A stretch of 64,000 nt of DNA from Paenibacillus sp. XY044 (GCF_002257645.1 NZ_NQMO01000009.1:124001-188000); one strand, 5' to 3'; positions 40,843-51,118 are shown, numbered from the stretch's first letter. Made by a program: numbers and translations. Notes: a model not told the origin generated them from the letters alone.

Positions 40843-43800
40843 CAAAGGAAAGGTAAATCTGCGGGAGTCATAGTCCAACGTCAATGTCAGATCCTTTTCA
40901 TTCAACGGAGCATATTGGGTAATCTGTAAGGTGATTTTCTTGCTCATCCCGGTTCCAACGTCGCCAAGATCAATGCTTCTAGGGGATGCTTGAATTCCTT
41001 GGGGTAACTCTACCCTCAGTTTCTTGTTCAGCTTCTGGGATCCGAGATTTGTGACCGTGACGGTAAGCTTCGCCCCAACCTCAAGCTTGGGCGGCAGCTG
41101 CTGTACCGAGATCTCCAGGTTGGGCGAATGAGGATCATATTTCACTTTTTCGGCAAATCGGGCCTCATCGACACGAAGCTCTCCTGAAAAAGGATCCCCT
41201 CCCTCGGAGCGCACCCAGATCTTCACTCGGTCAACGGCTTTCGCTCCCTTCCAATCCCCAAGCGGAAGCGAGACTTGCTGCCATTCCTTCGACGGATCCA
41301 GCTTGGCAGTCCCTTCGATCTGTTCAAATCCGCTGTACAGAATGATTTTCGCCTCATATGCTTTTTCTCGATTCACATCTGCCAGCTGAAGCGCTGTCGT
41401 GAAGTATGGTGTTTTTCTGGCATCGACCGGACCCGCGAATTCTTTCTGCACGCCAGCCCAATTTTTCGCGTACGGGCTGTTGAATCGGGCTGCCAGGTAG
41501 CCCGTTCCGTTGAAGGCGTGACCGGAATCTCTCCGCACTTGTTGCACCTCATCCGATGCAATATAGCCGTCGGTACCAGTTTCAAAACCGCTTCCTTCCC
41601 CTGGCTTCTGCACGTCACGAATGTAATCGAGGCCACGGATCGAAGGAAGGGTCCGGTCCTGAAGCTTGCCGGGATCAAAGTTCGGAATCACTTCCCGCCA
41701 ATCTGAGATCCCGATGATCGGCTTGGCGAAATCCGTTACTTCCAGCGAGCGGGCCGTGTCGATATATTTAAAGACATCGTATATATATTTCGGTTGATCC
41801 GGCGTCACGACACTGTCCGGTGTATGGGTCCACAAGCCGAGATTAAGTCCGCCCTCTTGTCCATGGTCAACATGCCGGTGGAGGATGAAAGCGTCAATTC
41901 CATCCAAAAACTTCACTTTATAATAAGCATAAGCATAAGCGGCGGCCTGAAGTTTCTGATGCTCTTCCGAATTGGTTAAGCTGTGGAAGCCTTGTTCCGA
42001 CAGGATGATCCGCCGCATCTCCCCGTTATGGAGAAACTCCGGCTGCTTCATATAATTCACGAGAACTTCCAGGTTTTTAAATGTGATCCGCTGGGTGTCA
42101 AACGAATCCGTTGCCGTGGCATCATTCCAGAACCGCGGGTTGAACAAATCTTCCGGGTAAGGATGCGCGGCAATGTTCCAGGCGAAATCGCCTTCTTTAC
42201 GCGATAATTCCGCCATTTTATCGACAATGACCTTGTTGTCGTATTTCCAGAGGGAAGCATCGTCAAGCTTTTCATTCCAGAAATGATCCAAAGATACATA
42301 CGTTCTGGCGTTGGCGTATTCACCTTTGACGATCGTGTCGATCAGCCGGAAGGTCTGGACATACTCCCGGACGTAGGCATCCACCTTTTTGGGCCCCATA
42401 TTGTTCCAAACTTTGTTCTGACCGACTTCATTGCCGACGATATAATTGACGGCTCTCCCGTATTGTTCGCTTGGCATCGAATAACGCTGCGCCATGAACT
42501 TGGTTGCCGCCTTCACGTACTTTACGCCCATTTCATTACTCGTATTGAGCGCATATACGGTTCCTCCAGGCTCGGAGTCCGGATGGATCAGGAACTCATT
42601 GGGTGAATCGGGATCCTTGATATCATACATGATTAAGATCAGGGAGACGATAATGCCGTTGTCGGACAAACTTTTGATGGCGTTATCCATACGTTCGATC
42701 CGGTCTTTGCGGAAATAGAAGGTTTCCCCTTCAAGGTCGTAAGATATCGTATTATCCGGATGGTTATCGGCTTTGTACATGAGTTCGTTGTAGCTCACAT
42801 TCAGTGCCGCATGGCTGATCCCGAGCTCCTGGGCGTCACCCGTCATTTGTACCTGAAGCCCCTTGATGCTTTGCGCCTCTGGATAGGGCTCGGTGTTGCG
42901 AGCGTTGGCTTCCGGATTGGTGATATACTGCGGAGCGTCCATTAGAGTGTATGTGCCGTCTTCCGCACGGAACGCAACGGAGAATTTGGAGTAAAGACGG
43001 CTCCGCTGCCCGTCATTCACAGCCGTTTCGTACCGGAACGACTCGCTCAGAGCGGCCTTTGCTAGAGGTGTCTTGGCCGAAAGCACCTCCTTCGCATCCT
43101 CGTAAGTCGCCAATTCAAACAGCTCCAGCTGGCCTTCAGGATGAGCAGACACAAAGTCTGGATCAACCGTTCCTTCAATGATGATCTTTCCGTCATGATC
43201 TATTCTGGCTTCCGCCTTGCCTGCATAAGGCTGCTCCATTTCCGGCAGCTGCCTGAAGCGAATCTGATCCAGCTTGATCGTGCCGGCTGATGCTGCCGGA
43301 ATGATGCGGAATGCAGTTACGATGCCCTGCCATCCGGGATGATCCGAGAAGTTAAAATCTTGCGAGAAGGTGCCGCTGGCCGGAACGGTGAACGATTTCA
43401 CCTGATCGTCAGACCAATCTCGCCCCTCGGTCCGCCACTGGATTTTCAGCTCCTGAGCCCCCGTGTCGTTCGTCATGTCCATCGTCATGCCGTTTCGCTT
43501 AGAAGTATCTATCTTGATCTCCGGTGATTCGATGTACCCGCCTTCGGCCTCCATGGTGTATGCCAATGCCCCGTTCTGCGCCTGGAGCGAGCCGTTCATG
43601 GCGGTGAAGCCTTCGGTTTCCCCCTCCTGATTAAACCCGAGATCAATCACGTTCGTCGCGCAGATATAATCGATCTGAAAGCGTCCATCCCAGGAGTCAT
43701 ACCCCGGCTGGCCCGGCTGTACATTTTCCAAATCGAAATTTTGCATAAAGGAAATTTCCATCTTGGTGACGGCATGTTTGCCTTCCCACTCCCCCAGCCG

Positions 43801-44301
43801 GATAAAGACCCGCTTCCATTGGTCCGGGCGGATACGGGCGATGCTCTCAAATTCGTCGTCTCCACTAAACAGCTTCACCTTCAGCACATAGTCTGCAGAT
43901 GCCTGCCACCCATAGCTGTCTGCCGCAAACGCCAGAAAACGGTAGGCGGACAGGTCCTTCGGCTGCTCGTATTCCGTATAGATCGTGCGCCATTCATACA
44001 CTTTGACCGGGTCCGGGATTTGTTCCAGGACACCGCTACCTTCATACGGCGAGTTCGGGCCGTTTAGCATACTTGTCACATACTGGACCCCTTTGGTGTT
44101 CGTCCCCGCTTTCCATGACGCTACATCTTCGGGCGTGTTGAAATCGTGGAGAACGAGGGCCGGAATCAAATCCTGGCCCGTCAGGACATGATCGGATTGC
44201 GGTAGATCCGGTACATACGGACCTGCGTGCACCTTGAATACCGGAATAAGCTGAATAAGCATGACCACAGACAAAATACCTGATAACAGTCGCAGACGCA
44301 C
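40837..44301 (-). CDS. Large secreted DUF5722 protein (probable clan GH-A glycosidase)
   Basis: A 1154-residue exported protein. The signal peptide ends near FKVHAG. N-terminal carbohydrate-binding-like sandwiches cover about residues 40-355. The DUF5722 catalytic region covers about 470-900. IVGNEVGQN looks like the acid/base loop of a GH-A barrel and IILSEQGFHS like the nucleophile loop. A second sandwich (about 910-1050) and a CARDB-like domain (VTVTNLGSQKLNKKLRVELP) follow. The frame begins with TTG at 44322, but AAGGAGG eight bases before the GTG at 44301 sets the start. Operator boxes precede it. It may cleave an outside polysaccharide whose products the locus A importer takes up. Confidence 0.8.
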   Translation of the reverse strand: MRLRLLSGILSVVMLIQLIPVFKVHAGPYVPDLPQSDHVLTGQDLIPALVLHDFNTPEDVASWKAGTNTKGVQYVTSMLNGPNSPYEGSGVLEQIPDPVKVYEWRTIYTEYEQPKDLSAYRFLAFAADSYGWQASADYVLKVKLFSGDDEFESIARIRPDQWKRVFIRLGEWEGKHAVTKMEISFMQNFDLENVQPGQPGYDSWDGRFQIDYICATNVIDLGFNQEGETEGFTAMNGSLQAQNGALAYTMEAEGGYIESPEIKIDTSKRNGMTMDMTNDTGAQELKIQWRTEGRDWSDDQVKSFTVPASGTFSQDFNFSDHPGWQGIVTAFRIIPAASAGTIKLDQIRFRQLPEMEQPYAGKAEARIDHDGKIIIEGTVDPDFVSAHPEGQLELFELATYEDAKEVLSAKTPLAKAALSESFRYETAVNDGQRSRLYSKFSVAFRAEDGTYTLMDAPQYITNPEANARNTEPYPEAQSIKGLQVQMTGDAQELGISHAALNVSYNELMYKADNHPDNTISYDLEGETFYFRKDRIERMDNAIKSLSDNGIIVSLILIMYDIKDPDSPNEFLIHPDSEPGGTVYALNTSNEMGVKYVKAATKFMAQRYSMPSEQYGRAVNYIVGNEVGQNKVWNNMGPKKVDAYVREYVQTFRLIDTIVKGEYANARTYVSLDHFWNEKLDDASLWKYDNKVIVDKMAELSRKEGDFAWNIAAHPYPEDLFNPRFWNDATATDSFDTQRITFKNLEVLVNYMKQPEFLHNGEMRRIILSEQGFHSLTNSEEHQKLQAAAYAYAYYKVKFLDGIDAFILHRHVDHGQEGGLNLGLWTHTPDSVVTPDQPKYIYDVFKYIDTARSLEVTDFAKPIIGISDWREVIPNFDPGKLQDRTLPSIRGLDYIRDVQKPGEGSGFETGTDGYIASDEVQQVRRDSGHAFNGTGYLAARFNSPYAKNWAGVQKEFAGPVDARKTPYFTTALQLADVNREKAYEAKIILYSGFEQIEGTAKLDPSKEWQQVSLPLGDWKGAKAVDRVKIWVRSEGGDPFSGELRVDEARFAEKVKYDPHSPNLEISVQQLPPKLEVGAKLTVTVTNLGSQKLNKKLRVELPQGIQASPRSIDLGDVGTGMSKKITLQITQYAPLNEKDLTLTLDYDSRRFTFPLA

Positions 44302-44346
44302 TTTGTGAACCTCCTTTATCAATATATTCGGTATGTATTTTATATT

Positions 44347-44390
44347 TTAAGTATTCTTAATACAATGATTAATTTGAAATGTATACTTAA
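44347..44390. promoter_or_regulatory. Operator boxes upstream of the DUF5722 gene
   Basis: TTAAGTATTCTTAA (44347-44360) and AAATGTATACTTAA (44377-44390) have centers 30 bases apart. They match the boxes upstream of the SBP, regulator and GH71/99-like genes. Confidence 0.6.
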
Positions 44391-44667
44391 ATAATGCTTC
44401 AGGCCTATCCGTTTCGATCCCCAAGACAAAATTCCCTTTATTCAAGCAATTCTCTGCGTTTTTTGCGAAAGTTTGCGATTGTGAAGTTATGGATTGTGAC
44501 ATTTGCAGCCCAAAAAACGGCTAATCGTTCTCAATAAAATAGTTGTCAACGGATTGCCGGCTTTATTGTTCTAACTATGAAATGAATACAATCTTCCGAC
44601 TATACCGTACAATATAGATATCTCTGGCAGCCGGCCAACAAGATCGGCTTGCTTTATGGAGGAATGG

Positions 44668-45099
44668 ATGTTTATGGAGATTAAAACTGTAAGTAAAGTT
44701 ACAGCGTATATAACTCGTCTTCATAATAATAAACGACAGTTGCTTGTGTTTAAGGAACAAGGGTATGAGCATCTTGGACTTCAGGTACCTGGGGGAACCG
44801 TTGAGGAAAATGAAGATTTGCTCAGTGCTGTTCAAAGAGAGATCCATGAAGAGGCAGGTATTAACGATGCAGCAAATATTATTTTACTTGGCGAGTACAC
44901 TTACTACTTAGAAAAGCTCAAGAGTAACGTTAAGCGATACTACTTTCAAATGAACGCTGCATGCCCAGACCAGTTCACCCACATAGTCCAAAGCAATGAT
45001 GAGGATAATGGTTGGATTTATAATTACCACTGGTTTGATCTTGATGAAAAGCCGACACTTTTTGGATATTTAGGTGTTCACTTAGATAAAGTACTATAG
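44668..45099 (+). CDS. NUDIX hydrolase
   Basis: A 143-residue protein. The Nudix box is GGTVEENEDLLSAVQREI followed by HEEAGI, satisfying G-x5-E-x7-R-E-x2-E-E-x-G. It hydrolyses a nucleoside diphosphate linked to another group. GGAGG lies five bases before ATG at 44668; an ATG two codons later would also be possible. It is monocistronic and probably acquired or inserted within the carbohydrate region. Confidence 0.85.
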   Translation: MFMEIKTVSKVTAYITRLHNNKRQLLVFKEQGYEHLGLQVPGGTVEENEDLLSAVQREIHEEAGINDAANIILLGEYTYYLEKLKSNVKRYYFQMNAACPDQFTHIVQSNDEDNGWIYNYHWFDLDEKPTLFGYLGVHLDKVL

Positions 45100-45118
45100 T
45101 TACCCGGCTCGACAATAA

Positions 45119-45151
45119 AAGAGCAACTAATCATTCTGATTAGTTGCTCTT
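45119..45151. terminator. Bidirectional terminator between NUDIX and GH105 genes
   Basis: AAGAGCAACTAATCA and its complement form a perfect 15-bp stem around TTC. Confidence 0.85.
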
Positions 45152-45191
45152 GAGCTTCCCCAATGTTACAAGGAAATCATCCCATTCATTA

Positions 45192-46259
45192 TCACAAAGC
45201 ATCCACCGACTGTTGATCCAATTTCGCATGATCTTTCTTGAGCTCTTCGATCACCGAAGTTAGAAACGCGAGCGCCAGTCCTTGCCCCCAGCCCTGAGCC
45301 CATTTCCTGTCGATGCCGAGGTAACCGGAGATGTCGTTCATGACAGCGGTTCCTCCCGATACGTTCAGCACGCGGCCGTTGTCGGCAATATTCGCTAGCA
45401 GGCCGTCAAGCGCCTTCTGCACGTATTTCGCGTGCAGCGGATTGCCTTGAGTAACCATTGCCGCCCCAATGCCCGCCGTAGCCGATACCTCGCCATAAGC
45501 TTCCGGAACATCTAGAACGGTTCCCCACAGGCCGTCTTCCTTCTGGAGCTTCTTAATCGCGGCAAGTTGATCGCGCAATGAACTCCATATATGCATCATT
45601 GGGGGATAAAGATACCCTTCCGGCAGGATGTGCGCCGCGCGAGCCATCGTATAGGCTGCCCAAGCGTTCGCGCGCGCCCAGTAAATGCCTGACATATGAT
45701 CCTGCTTCATATGGTTGTAGCCGTGATACCAAAGGGCGTCGTTGTCGTCCTGCAAGTAGTTGATATGCCAGAAAAATTGATGCAGGGCGTCGTTAATGAG
45801 ATGTTTTTTATCGAATATGATGCCTGCCCGCAGCATGAAATAAGCCGCCATGAACAGCGTATCCGCCCAGCACTGCTCCGGAAAATCGTTACCCGACGAT
45901 ACCGTATGCTGAAGCACCCGATCGCCGAAACGCAGCGCATGATTCTCCAGATAATCGATTTTGCTATGAATGATCTCCGCATACTTCTCGTCTTCTGTCT
46001 GCTCATATAACGTGAGCAGCATATGACCCATTGCGCACGTATTCACCGTCCAGCCCGGCAAGCCTGCTTCGATATATTCATCCACCCAATCCTTCATCCG
46101 CTCAAGGTACGCTTGCTCGCCCGTGACTTCGAATGCCCTGCTGACGCCATAGTAAGCGACGCCTCCCGGCCAATCCCAAGTGAGGTCCATGTCGAACGTG
46201 TAGGACGCCACACGTCCGACGATTTGCTCCAAGTCGCTTATGTTTGCGTTCAATTTCAT
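45192..46259 (-). CDS. GH88/GH105 unsaturated glucuronyl hydrolase-like protein
   Basis: A 355-residue cytoplasmic (alpha/alpha)6-barrel protein. WADTLFMAAYFMLRAG carries a conserved catalytic-type aspartate; DHMSGIYWARANAWAAYTM is the second conserved loop. Family enzymes remove unsaturated uronic acid from the non-reducing end of pectin or glycosaminoglycan fragments left by lyases. It follows the GH42 gene by 102 bases on the same strand and is likely co-transcribed. Together they suit pectin side-chain or arabinogalactan breakdown. Confidence 0.85.
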   Translation of the reverse strand: MKLNANISDLEQIVGRVASYTFDMDLTWDWPGGVAYYGVSRAFEVTGEQAYLERMKDWVDEYIEAGLPGWTVNTCAMGHMLLTLYEQTEDEKYAEIIHSKIDYLENHALRFGDRVLQHTVSSGNDFPEQCWADTLFMAAYFMLRAGIIFDKKHLINDALHQFFWHINYLQDDNDALWYHGYNHMKQDHMSGIYWARANAWAAYTMARAAHILPEGYLYPPMMHIWSSLRDQLAAIKKLQKEDGLWGTVLDVPEAYGEVSATAGIGAAMVTQGNPLHAKYVQKALDGLLANIADNGRVLNVSGGTAVMNDISGYLGIDRKWAQGWGQGLALAFLTSVIEELKKDHAKLDQQSVDAL

Positions 46260-46361
46260 TTCGGTTCATCCCCTATTCTCATGTTAGAGCCACGCCGTAA
46301 CCAGGAATTGTTGAGGTGTACTTCTACTAACCTAATGAGTTCTTTCCCGTGAGACGATCCT

Positions 46362-48416
46362 CTACCGATCAAGTTTTACAATCCAAACATCATGTCCCAT
46401 CAGTTCCGTTTCTTCGCCATTTAACGTACGGCCGGTTAGCAAGTCAACGCCTGTCCGATCGCCCAGTTCGACGGTTACGGCATCTGCGTTATGGTTGAGC
46501 ACAAATAAGTATTGCTCGCCCTCCTTGGAACGGAGCGTCGTCTCCACGCCGTCCGGTGCGGAGAGAATGTGGGGCTTAATCCCATGGGAGGCGCACAACG
46601 GCGACAGCCAATCCTGAAGGAATGAAGCCTCTGGGCTTGTCGCCAAGTACCAGGCTTCACCCGAGCCGAACTTGTTAACGGTGAGCGCCGGCATGCCGCG
46701 GTAGAACTCTTCGCCATATACCGCCTTCACTTCGGCGCCTTCCGGATGAATTAAATCACAGAGCATGCCGCACTCGTATTCCGGTTTCATACCGGGAGTG
46801 TCTTCAGACAGAACAATACGGTTGCGCTGGTCCGGAAGCAAGGCATCGATTTCTTCCGCCCATATGCCGAGAAGCTTGCGCAGCTCGCCGGGATATCCGC
46901 CCGTCTGTACAAGATCATTTTCATCGACAATCCCACTGAAGAAAGTCGTAATAAACGTACCGCCCGCTTGTACGTATTTCTCCAGCTTGTCCGCAACGCC
47001 CTGCTTCACCATATACATCACGGGCGCAATGACTAGGTTGTAGCCGCTTAGGTCTGCTTCTACACTGACGACGTCCGCCGCAATGCCCGAACGATACAGC
47101 GCATCATAGAACTTATGGACTTCGTCTACATAACGTAGAGCGATCGACGGACCGCTGGACATTTCGAGCGCCCACCAGTTCTCCCAATCGAACAAAATAG
47201 CGACTTTGGCTTGAACACGAGCATCAAGAAGCGTATCACCCAGCTGTGCGAGCTCGCCGCCAAGCTTAGCACATTCGCGAAATACGCGTGTGTGCTCGTG
47301 GCCGACATGCTCGATCACGGCCCCGTGATATTTCTCACAGGCGCCGAGCGATCGGCGGAGCTGGAAGAACAAGATCGTATCTGCTCCCCTGGCTGCTGCC
47401 TGGTAGCTCCATAGCCGCATAACGCCAGGACGCTTAAGCGAGTTGTAAGGCTGCCAATTTTGCTGGCTCGGCGTCTGCTCCATGAGCATAAACGGTTGAC
47501 CATCCTTTAAACCGCGCATCAGATCGTGCATCATGCCCGTGTAACTGTGCGGCGTATCGAAACGGGGATAGTTGTCCCATGACACAACGTCCATGTGCCG
47601 AGCCCATTTATGGTAGTCGAGCTTTTTGAAGGCACCCATCAGGTTCGTTGTCACAGGAACGTCCGGTGTGTGCTCTTTGACGGCTTCATATTCAAGCTTG
47701 TAACACTCCAGCAGACTGTCGGAATGAAAACGGATATAGTCGAGCGAAATGCCCTGGAAGTTCGTCTCCGTCCGCCCGTTCGCCCCAGCCCACTCCTCGC
47801 TGAGTCCGCTCGGCAGGACGATATCTTCCCAATCGTAGAACGTATGGCCCCAGAACCCGGTATTCCAGGCTCGATTCACCTCATCAAGCGTGCCATAACG
47901 CGCTTTGAGCCATTCCCGGAAAGCTGCTTCGCAGTTGTCACAGTAGCAGTTCCCGGCACCACCGTATTCGTTGTTAATATGCCAAATAAGCAAAGCCGGG
48001 TGGTCCTTGTAACGCTCCGCCAGTTTCTCCGCCATACGAGCTGCAAACTTGCGGTAAGTCGGGCTGTTCGGGCAGGAATTGTGTCTTCCGCCGAACTTCC
48101 GTTTACGGCCATAAAAATCGACTTGAAGAACGTCGGGGTATTTGCGCGCCATCCATGCGGGATGGGCTGCCGTACTTGTCGCGAGACAGACTCCAATTCC
48201 ATCTGCGTGAAGCTTGTCCATCATCTCGTCAAGCCATTCGAAATGGTACGTGTCTTCGTCGTGTTGGTTTTTCGCCCAGGCAAACACGTTGAGCGTCACG
48301 ACGTCTATACCGGCTAACTTGAACATACGTAAATCCTCGTCCCAGACCGGCTTCTCCCATTGATCCGGATTGTAATCTCCGCCATACCAAATTTTCGTTT
48401 TTTTCTTGTTAATCAA
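46362..48416 (-). CDS. GH42 beta-galactosidase
   Basis: A 684-residue cytoplasmic enzyme. Glu150 in NNEYG is the acid/base and Glu313 in LMEQTPS the nucleophile, by GH42 motifs. Four cysteines, Cys115 and Cys157, 159 and 162 (GNCYCDNC), match the zinc cluster of the family. The C-terminal trimerisation and beta-sandwich domains are complete (FITTFFSGIVDENDLV). The frame opens at 48431, but GAGGTG precedes the TTG at 48416, which is chosen. Divergent from an AraC gene that probably activates it. Confidence 0.92.
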   Translation of the reverse strand: MINKKKTKIWYGGDYNPDQWEKPVWDEDLRMFKLAGIDVVTLNVFAWAKNQHDEDTYHFEWLDEMMDKLHADGIGVCLATSTAAHPAWMARKYPDVLQVDFYGRKRKFGGRHNSCPNSPTYRKFAARMAEKLAERYKDHPALLIWHINNEYGGAGNCYCDNCEAAFREWLKARYGTLDEVNRAWNTGFWGHTFYDWEDIVLPSGLSEEWAGANGRTETNFQGISLDYIRFHSDSLLECYKLEYEAVKEHTPDVPVTTNLMGAFKKLDYHKWARHMDVVSWDNYPRFDTPHSYTGMMHDLMRGLKDGQPFMLMEQTPSQQNWQPYNSLKRPGVMRLWSYQAAARGADTILFFQLRRSLGACEKYHGAVIEHVGHEHTRVFRECAKLGGELAQLGDTLLDARVQAKVAILFDWENWWALEMSSGPSIALRYVDEVHKFYDALYRSGIAADVVSVEADLSGYNLVIAPVMYMVKQGVADKLEKYVQAGGTFITTFFSGIVDENDLVQTGGYPGELRKLLGIWAEEIDALLPDQRNRIVLSEDTPGMKPEYECGMLCDLIHPEGAEVKAVYGEEFYRGMPALTVNKFGSGEAWYLATSPEASFLQDWLSPLCASHGIKPHILSAPDGVETTLRSKEGEQYLFVLNHNADAVTVELGDRTGVDLLTGRTLNGEETELMGHDVWIVKLDR

Positions 48417-48538
48417 CTTGTCACACCTCAATGTATATGATAAAACTGCATTTGATAACCCTATCTTAATGGCTTATGATATCTGTAAAAAATATAAAAT
48501 TCGGGATTTTTCATATAAGAATATGGAGGTTTTATAAA

Positions 48539-49381
48539 ATGCGCCGAGTCGTTCCCTCATTCCCTTCGGAGCTGCTGCCCCTTCAGCTGGAGACGATTGG
48601 GATCAAACCCGACCAAGAAACCATAGCACGGCCCTCCGGCTACCCCTATTATCATTGGATTCAGACGCTGCGTGGAGAGGGAGAACTATCGATGAACGGG
48701 CACACCTGGAAAATGACGGAACGATCGGGTGTTCTGCTCGCCCCGGGGACGCCTCATCGGTATGAGCCCAAAGGCGACAGCTGGCAGACCGGTTATATCA
48801 CCTTTCATGGAAGTATTGCCGCCAGTCTCGTTCGTTCCCTCGGTTGGAGTGCCGCCGAATGGTTTCAATGGGAAGCAGGCCCTGATCAGATCACGGACCA
48901 GCTAAAAGGCATGCTGGCGTTCGCCGAATCGGGCGGCGATCCGTCGGGATGGCGATATTCCGCGGATTTATATCGATTTCTTACGCTGCTTCGCACCGAC
49001 GCCCGCACGGACAAGCGGCCATCCATCTCAAAGCGGCTGGACCGGGTTCAAGGTCTGCTGAACTGGCTTGAACACGAATTCGCCAACCCGGAAATCGGAT
49101 TGGCGGAGATGGCTTCGCGGCTCGGCATCGGTGAACGGCAGTTGAACGAAAGATTTCGTGATTTGTTTGGAATGACGGCATATGCTTACTTGATTCAGCT
49201 GAGGCTCCGCAAGGCGAAGGAATGGCTCCCTTACCGGCCCGATTGGACCGTACGCCGCATCGGAGAAGCGGTCGGTTTCCGTGACGCGAGTCACTTCGTG
49301 GCTACGTTCAGGCAGAAGGAAGGCATGACACCAGAGACTTACCGAAAACTGTACGGTCCAGGGTCCCTTCCAGAACGCTGA
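48539..49381 (+). CDS. AraC family transcriptional regulator
   Basis: A 280-residue regulator with an N-terminal AraC-like cupin sugar-binding domain (GELSMNGHTWKMTERSGVLLAPGTPHRYEP). The C-terminal pair of helix-turn-helix motifs is LAEMASRLGIGERQLNERFR and RRIGEAVGFRDASHFVATFR. Start is ATG at 48539 with TGGAGG upstream; an earlier frame start at 48476 is not supported. It is divergent from GH42-GH105 with a 122-base promoter gap, so those genes are likely targets. Confidence 0.9.
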   Translation: MRRVVPSFPSELLPLQLETIGIKPDQETIARPSGYPYYHWIQTLRGEGELSMNGHTWKMTERSGVLLAPGTPHRYEPKGDSWQTGYITFHGSIAASLVRSLGWSAAEWFQWEAGPDQITDQLKGMLAFAESGGDPSGWRYSADLYRFLTLLRTDARTDKRPSISKRLDRVQGLLNWLEHEFANPEIGLAEMASRLGIGERQLNERFRDLFGMTAYAYLIQLRLRKAKEWLPYRPDWTVRRIGEAVGFRDASHFVATFRQKEGMTPETYRKLYGPGSLPER

Positions 49382-49442
49382 CTGGACGACAAGTCGCAGG
49401 CGGATCGGAGAAAAATACCTTCTCAATTACAGATTGCCATAT

Positions 49443-50987
49443 CTAGTTGGAAGTCCGCTCCTGCCGGCGGTACCACGGAAGCCTGGACAGCGGAGCCTCG
49501 ACTTCTATTTCACATGGCCCGGTCACGCGTGTCCCGTCATCCCCGTACCAAGTTCCTGGAGGAAACACGACGGTTCTGGTCGTCGCCCCTTTCTGCAATA
49601 CCGGAGCGGCCAGGACATCATCGCCAAGCATAAATTGATCGGTCACTTGCTCGAAGCCCCCTTCCGGGAACACGTAAGCCATATGACGCATGATTGGCTC
49701 ACCCGTTTTGGCGGCGTGACGGGCTAACGCGGCGATTTCAGCGCCCATCCGGCAGTGCAGCCGCGCGGCTTCAATACATAAGTTCAAATGCGCTTCATCC
49801 AGCACCCGCCATGGTGCAGTAGAAAATTGCATCATTGGAAACAAAGCGGAGCACTGCGCGTAACGGACAAAAAGCTCCGCATCCACCTTGAAATCCGGGC
49901 GAATTAAATCCCCGTATTGGCCGCCACCGACCATATCGGGACAGTTGAAAGCATACCCGACCAGTCCTTGAGCAAGACCATTGGGAATCAGGCTGCCTAA
50001 TCCGTCCTTGCCCCAGCTGTGGTTCTTATCGCTCAAGCGCTGAACAAGCGGCTGACCGGCCAGCTTCCAGCATGCCCGGTATTCGTTAAAGGCATATCGG
50101 AGTCCGAGACGCGCCCAAGCTTCTGACTGCTCATTCGGCGTCGCCGGCCGAAAGCTGATATCCTCGAGATTGTAATACTGAGGATCTCCTGCATCCAGCT
50201 TAAATCCATCGATTCCGTACGTTTCAACCAATTGGTCCAGCTCGCCCGCAAACCAGCTAACCGCCTCCGCATTCGTCCCGTCGAGAACGGCGCTGAATCC
50301 GTTCCACCATTCACGTACAACCGGCTTCCCATCCGCATTTTTCAGCAAATATCCTCGTTCCTTCAAGTCCCGGTACACCTCGCCGTCCGGACTGAAAAAT
50401 GGACATACCCACAGGAGCACGTGGAACCCAAGCTCATGAAGCCGGTTCACCATCGCCTTGGGATCGGGAAAGCGTCCCGCATGAAACTTGAACGTCCCGT
50501 AGTCTTCATGCCAATTGTCGTCAATCATGAGGATGCCTGGCGGCAAACCATGGGACAAAATGGCTTCAGCGTAGGCGATCACCTTGTCCTGCGTTGGATG
50601 ATAGCTCATCTCCATCCAGGTATTGTATTGAGGCACGGTAAAAAACTGCAAATCCGGGGAACTGCCTGTGGGAGGAAAATACTTCTGTGAGGCAAAGCGG
50701 TAAGCATCACGAAGGGTACTCCCGCCTTCCTCAACTTTCATTATTGCTTTCTTGCCTTCAATGACGAGTTCTCGTCCATCAAAAGAAAATCGGTACGGTT
50801 CCTCCGACCAAACAAGTCTCCCCTTATTGGAGAGCAGCAGCGGCGCTGCTTGGTTATAGGCTGCATCCCCGAATAGATCGCGCGAATAGTTTTGGCTGCC
50901 GAACGGCATGAATGTTCCGTCTTGGACGGCTCCACCCCACCAATACTCATCTTCCTTTAGATCTATCCTCAGCGTCTCGGTATACAT
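49443..50987 (-). CDS. GH31 family glycoside hydrolase
   Basis: A 514-residue cytoplasmic GH31 protein, shorter than many family members. The catalytic barrel has PGILMIDDNWHEDYGTFKFH, then Asp265 in DGFKLDAGDP as the nucleophile and Asp351 in CPDMVGGG as the acid. Family activities include alpha-glucosidase, alpha-xylosidase and alpha-galactosidase. Start is ATG at 50987 behind GGAGG; the frame upstream (GTG at 51011) lacks a site. Divergent from a second AraC gene that probably regulates it. Confidence 0.88.
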   Translation of the reverse strand: MYTETLRIDLKEDEYWWGGAVQDGTFMPFGSQNYSRDLFGDAAYNQAAPLLLSNKGRLVWSEEPYRFSFDGRELVIEGKKAIMKVEEGGSTLRDAYRFASQKYFPPTGSSPDLQFFTVPQYNTWMEMSYHPTQDKVIAYAEAILSHGLPPGILMIDDNWHEDYGTFKFHAGRFPDPKAMVNRLHELGFHVLLWVCPFFSPDGEVYRDLKERGYLLKNADGKPVVREWWNGFSAVLDGTNAEAVSWFAGELDQLVETYGIDGFKLDAGDPQYYNLEDISFRPATPNEQSEAWARLGLRYAFNEYRACWKLAGQPLVQRLSDKNHSWGKDGLGSLIPNGLAQGLVGYAFNCPDMVGGGQYGDLIRPDFKVDAELFVRYAQCSALFPMMQFSTAPWRVLDEAHLNLCIEAARLHCRMGAEIAALARHAAKTGEPIMRHMAYVFPEGGFEQVTDQFMLGDDVLAAPVLQKGATTRTVVFPPGTWYGDDGTRVTGPCEIEVEAPLSRLPWYRRQERTSN

Positions 50988-51118
50988 AGTTTCCTCCATA
51001 TCTTCACCCACTTTGTTCTTTATACCTCGATCTTATGCGTGATCAATGACGAAGACAATCTTAAAGTATTGCGCTATACTATAACAAAATTGACTTCATT
51101 GGTCGTGGAGGTCACTAC

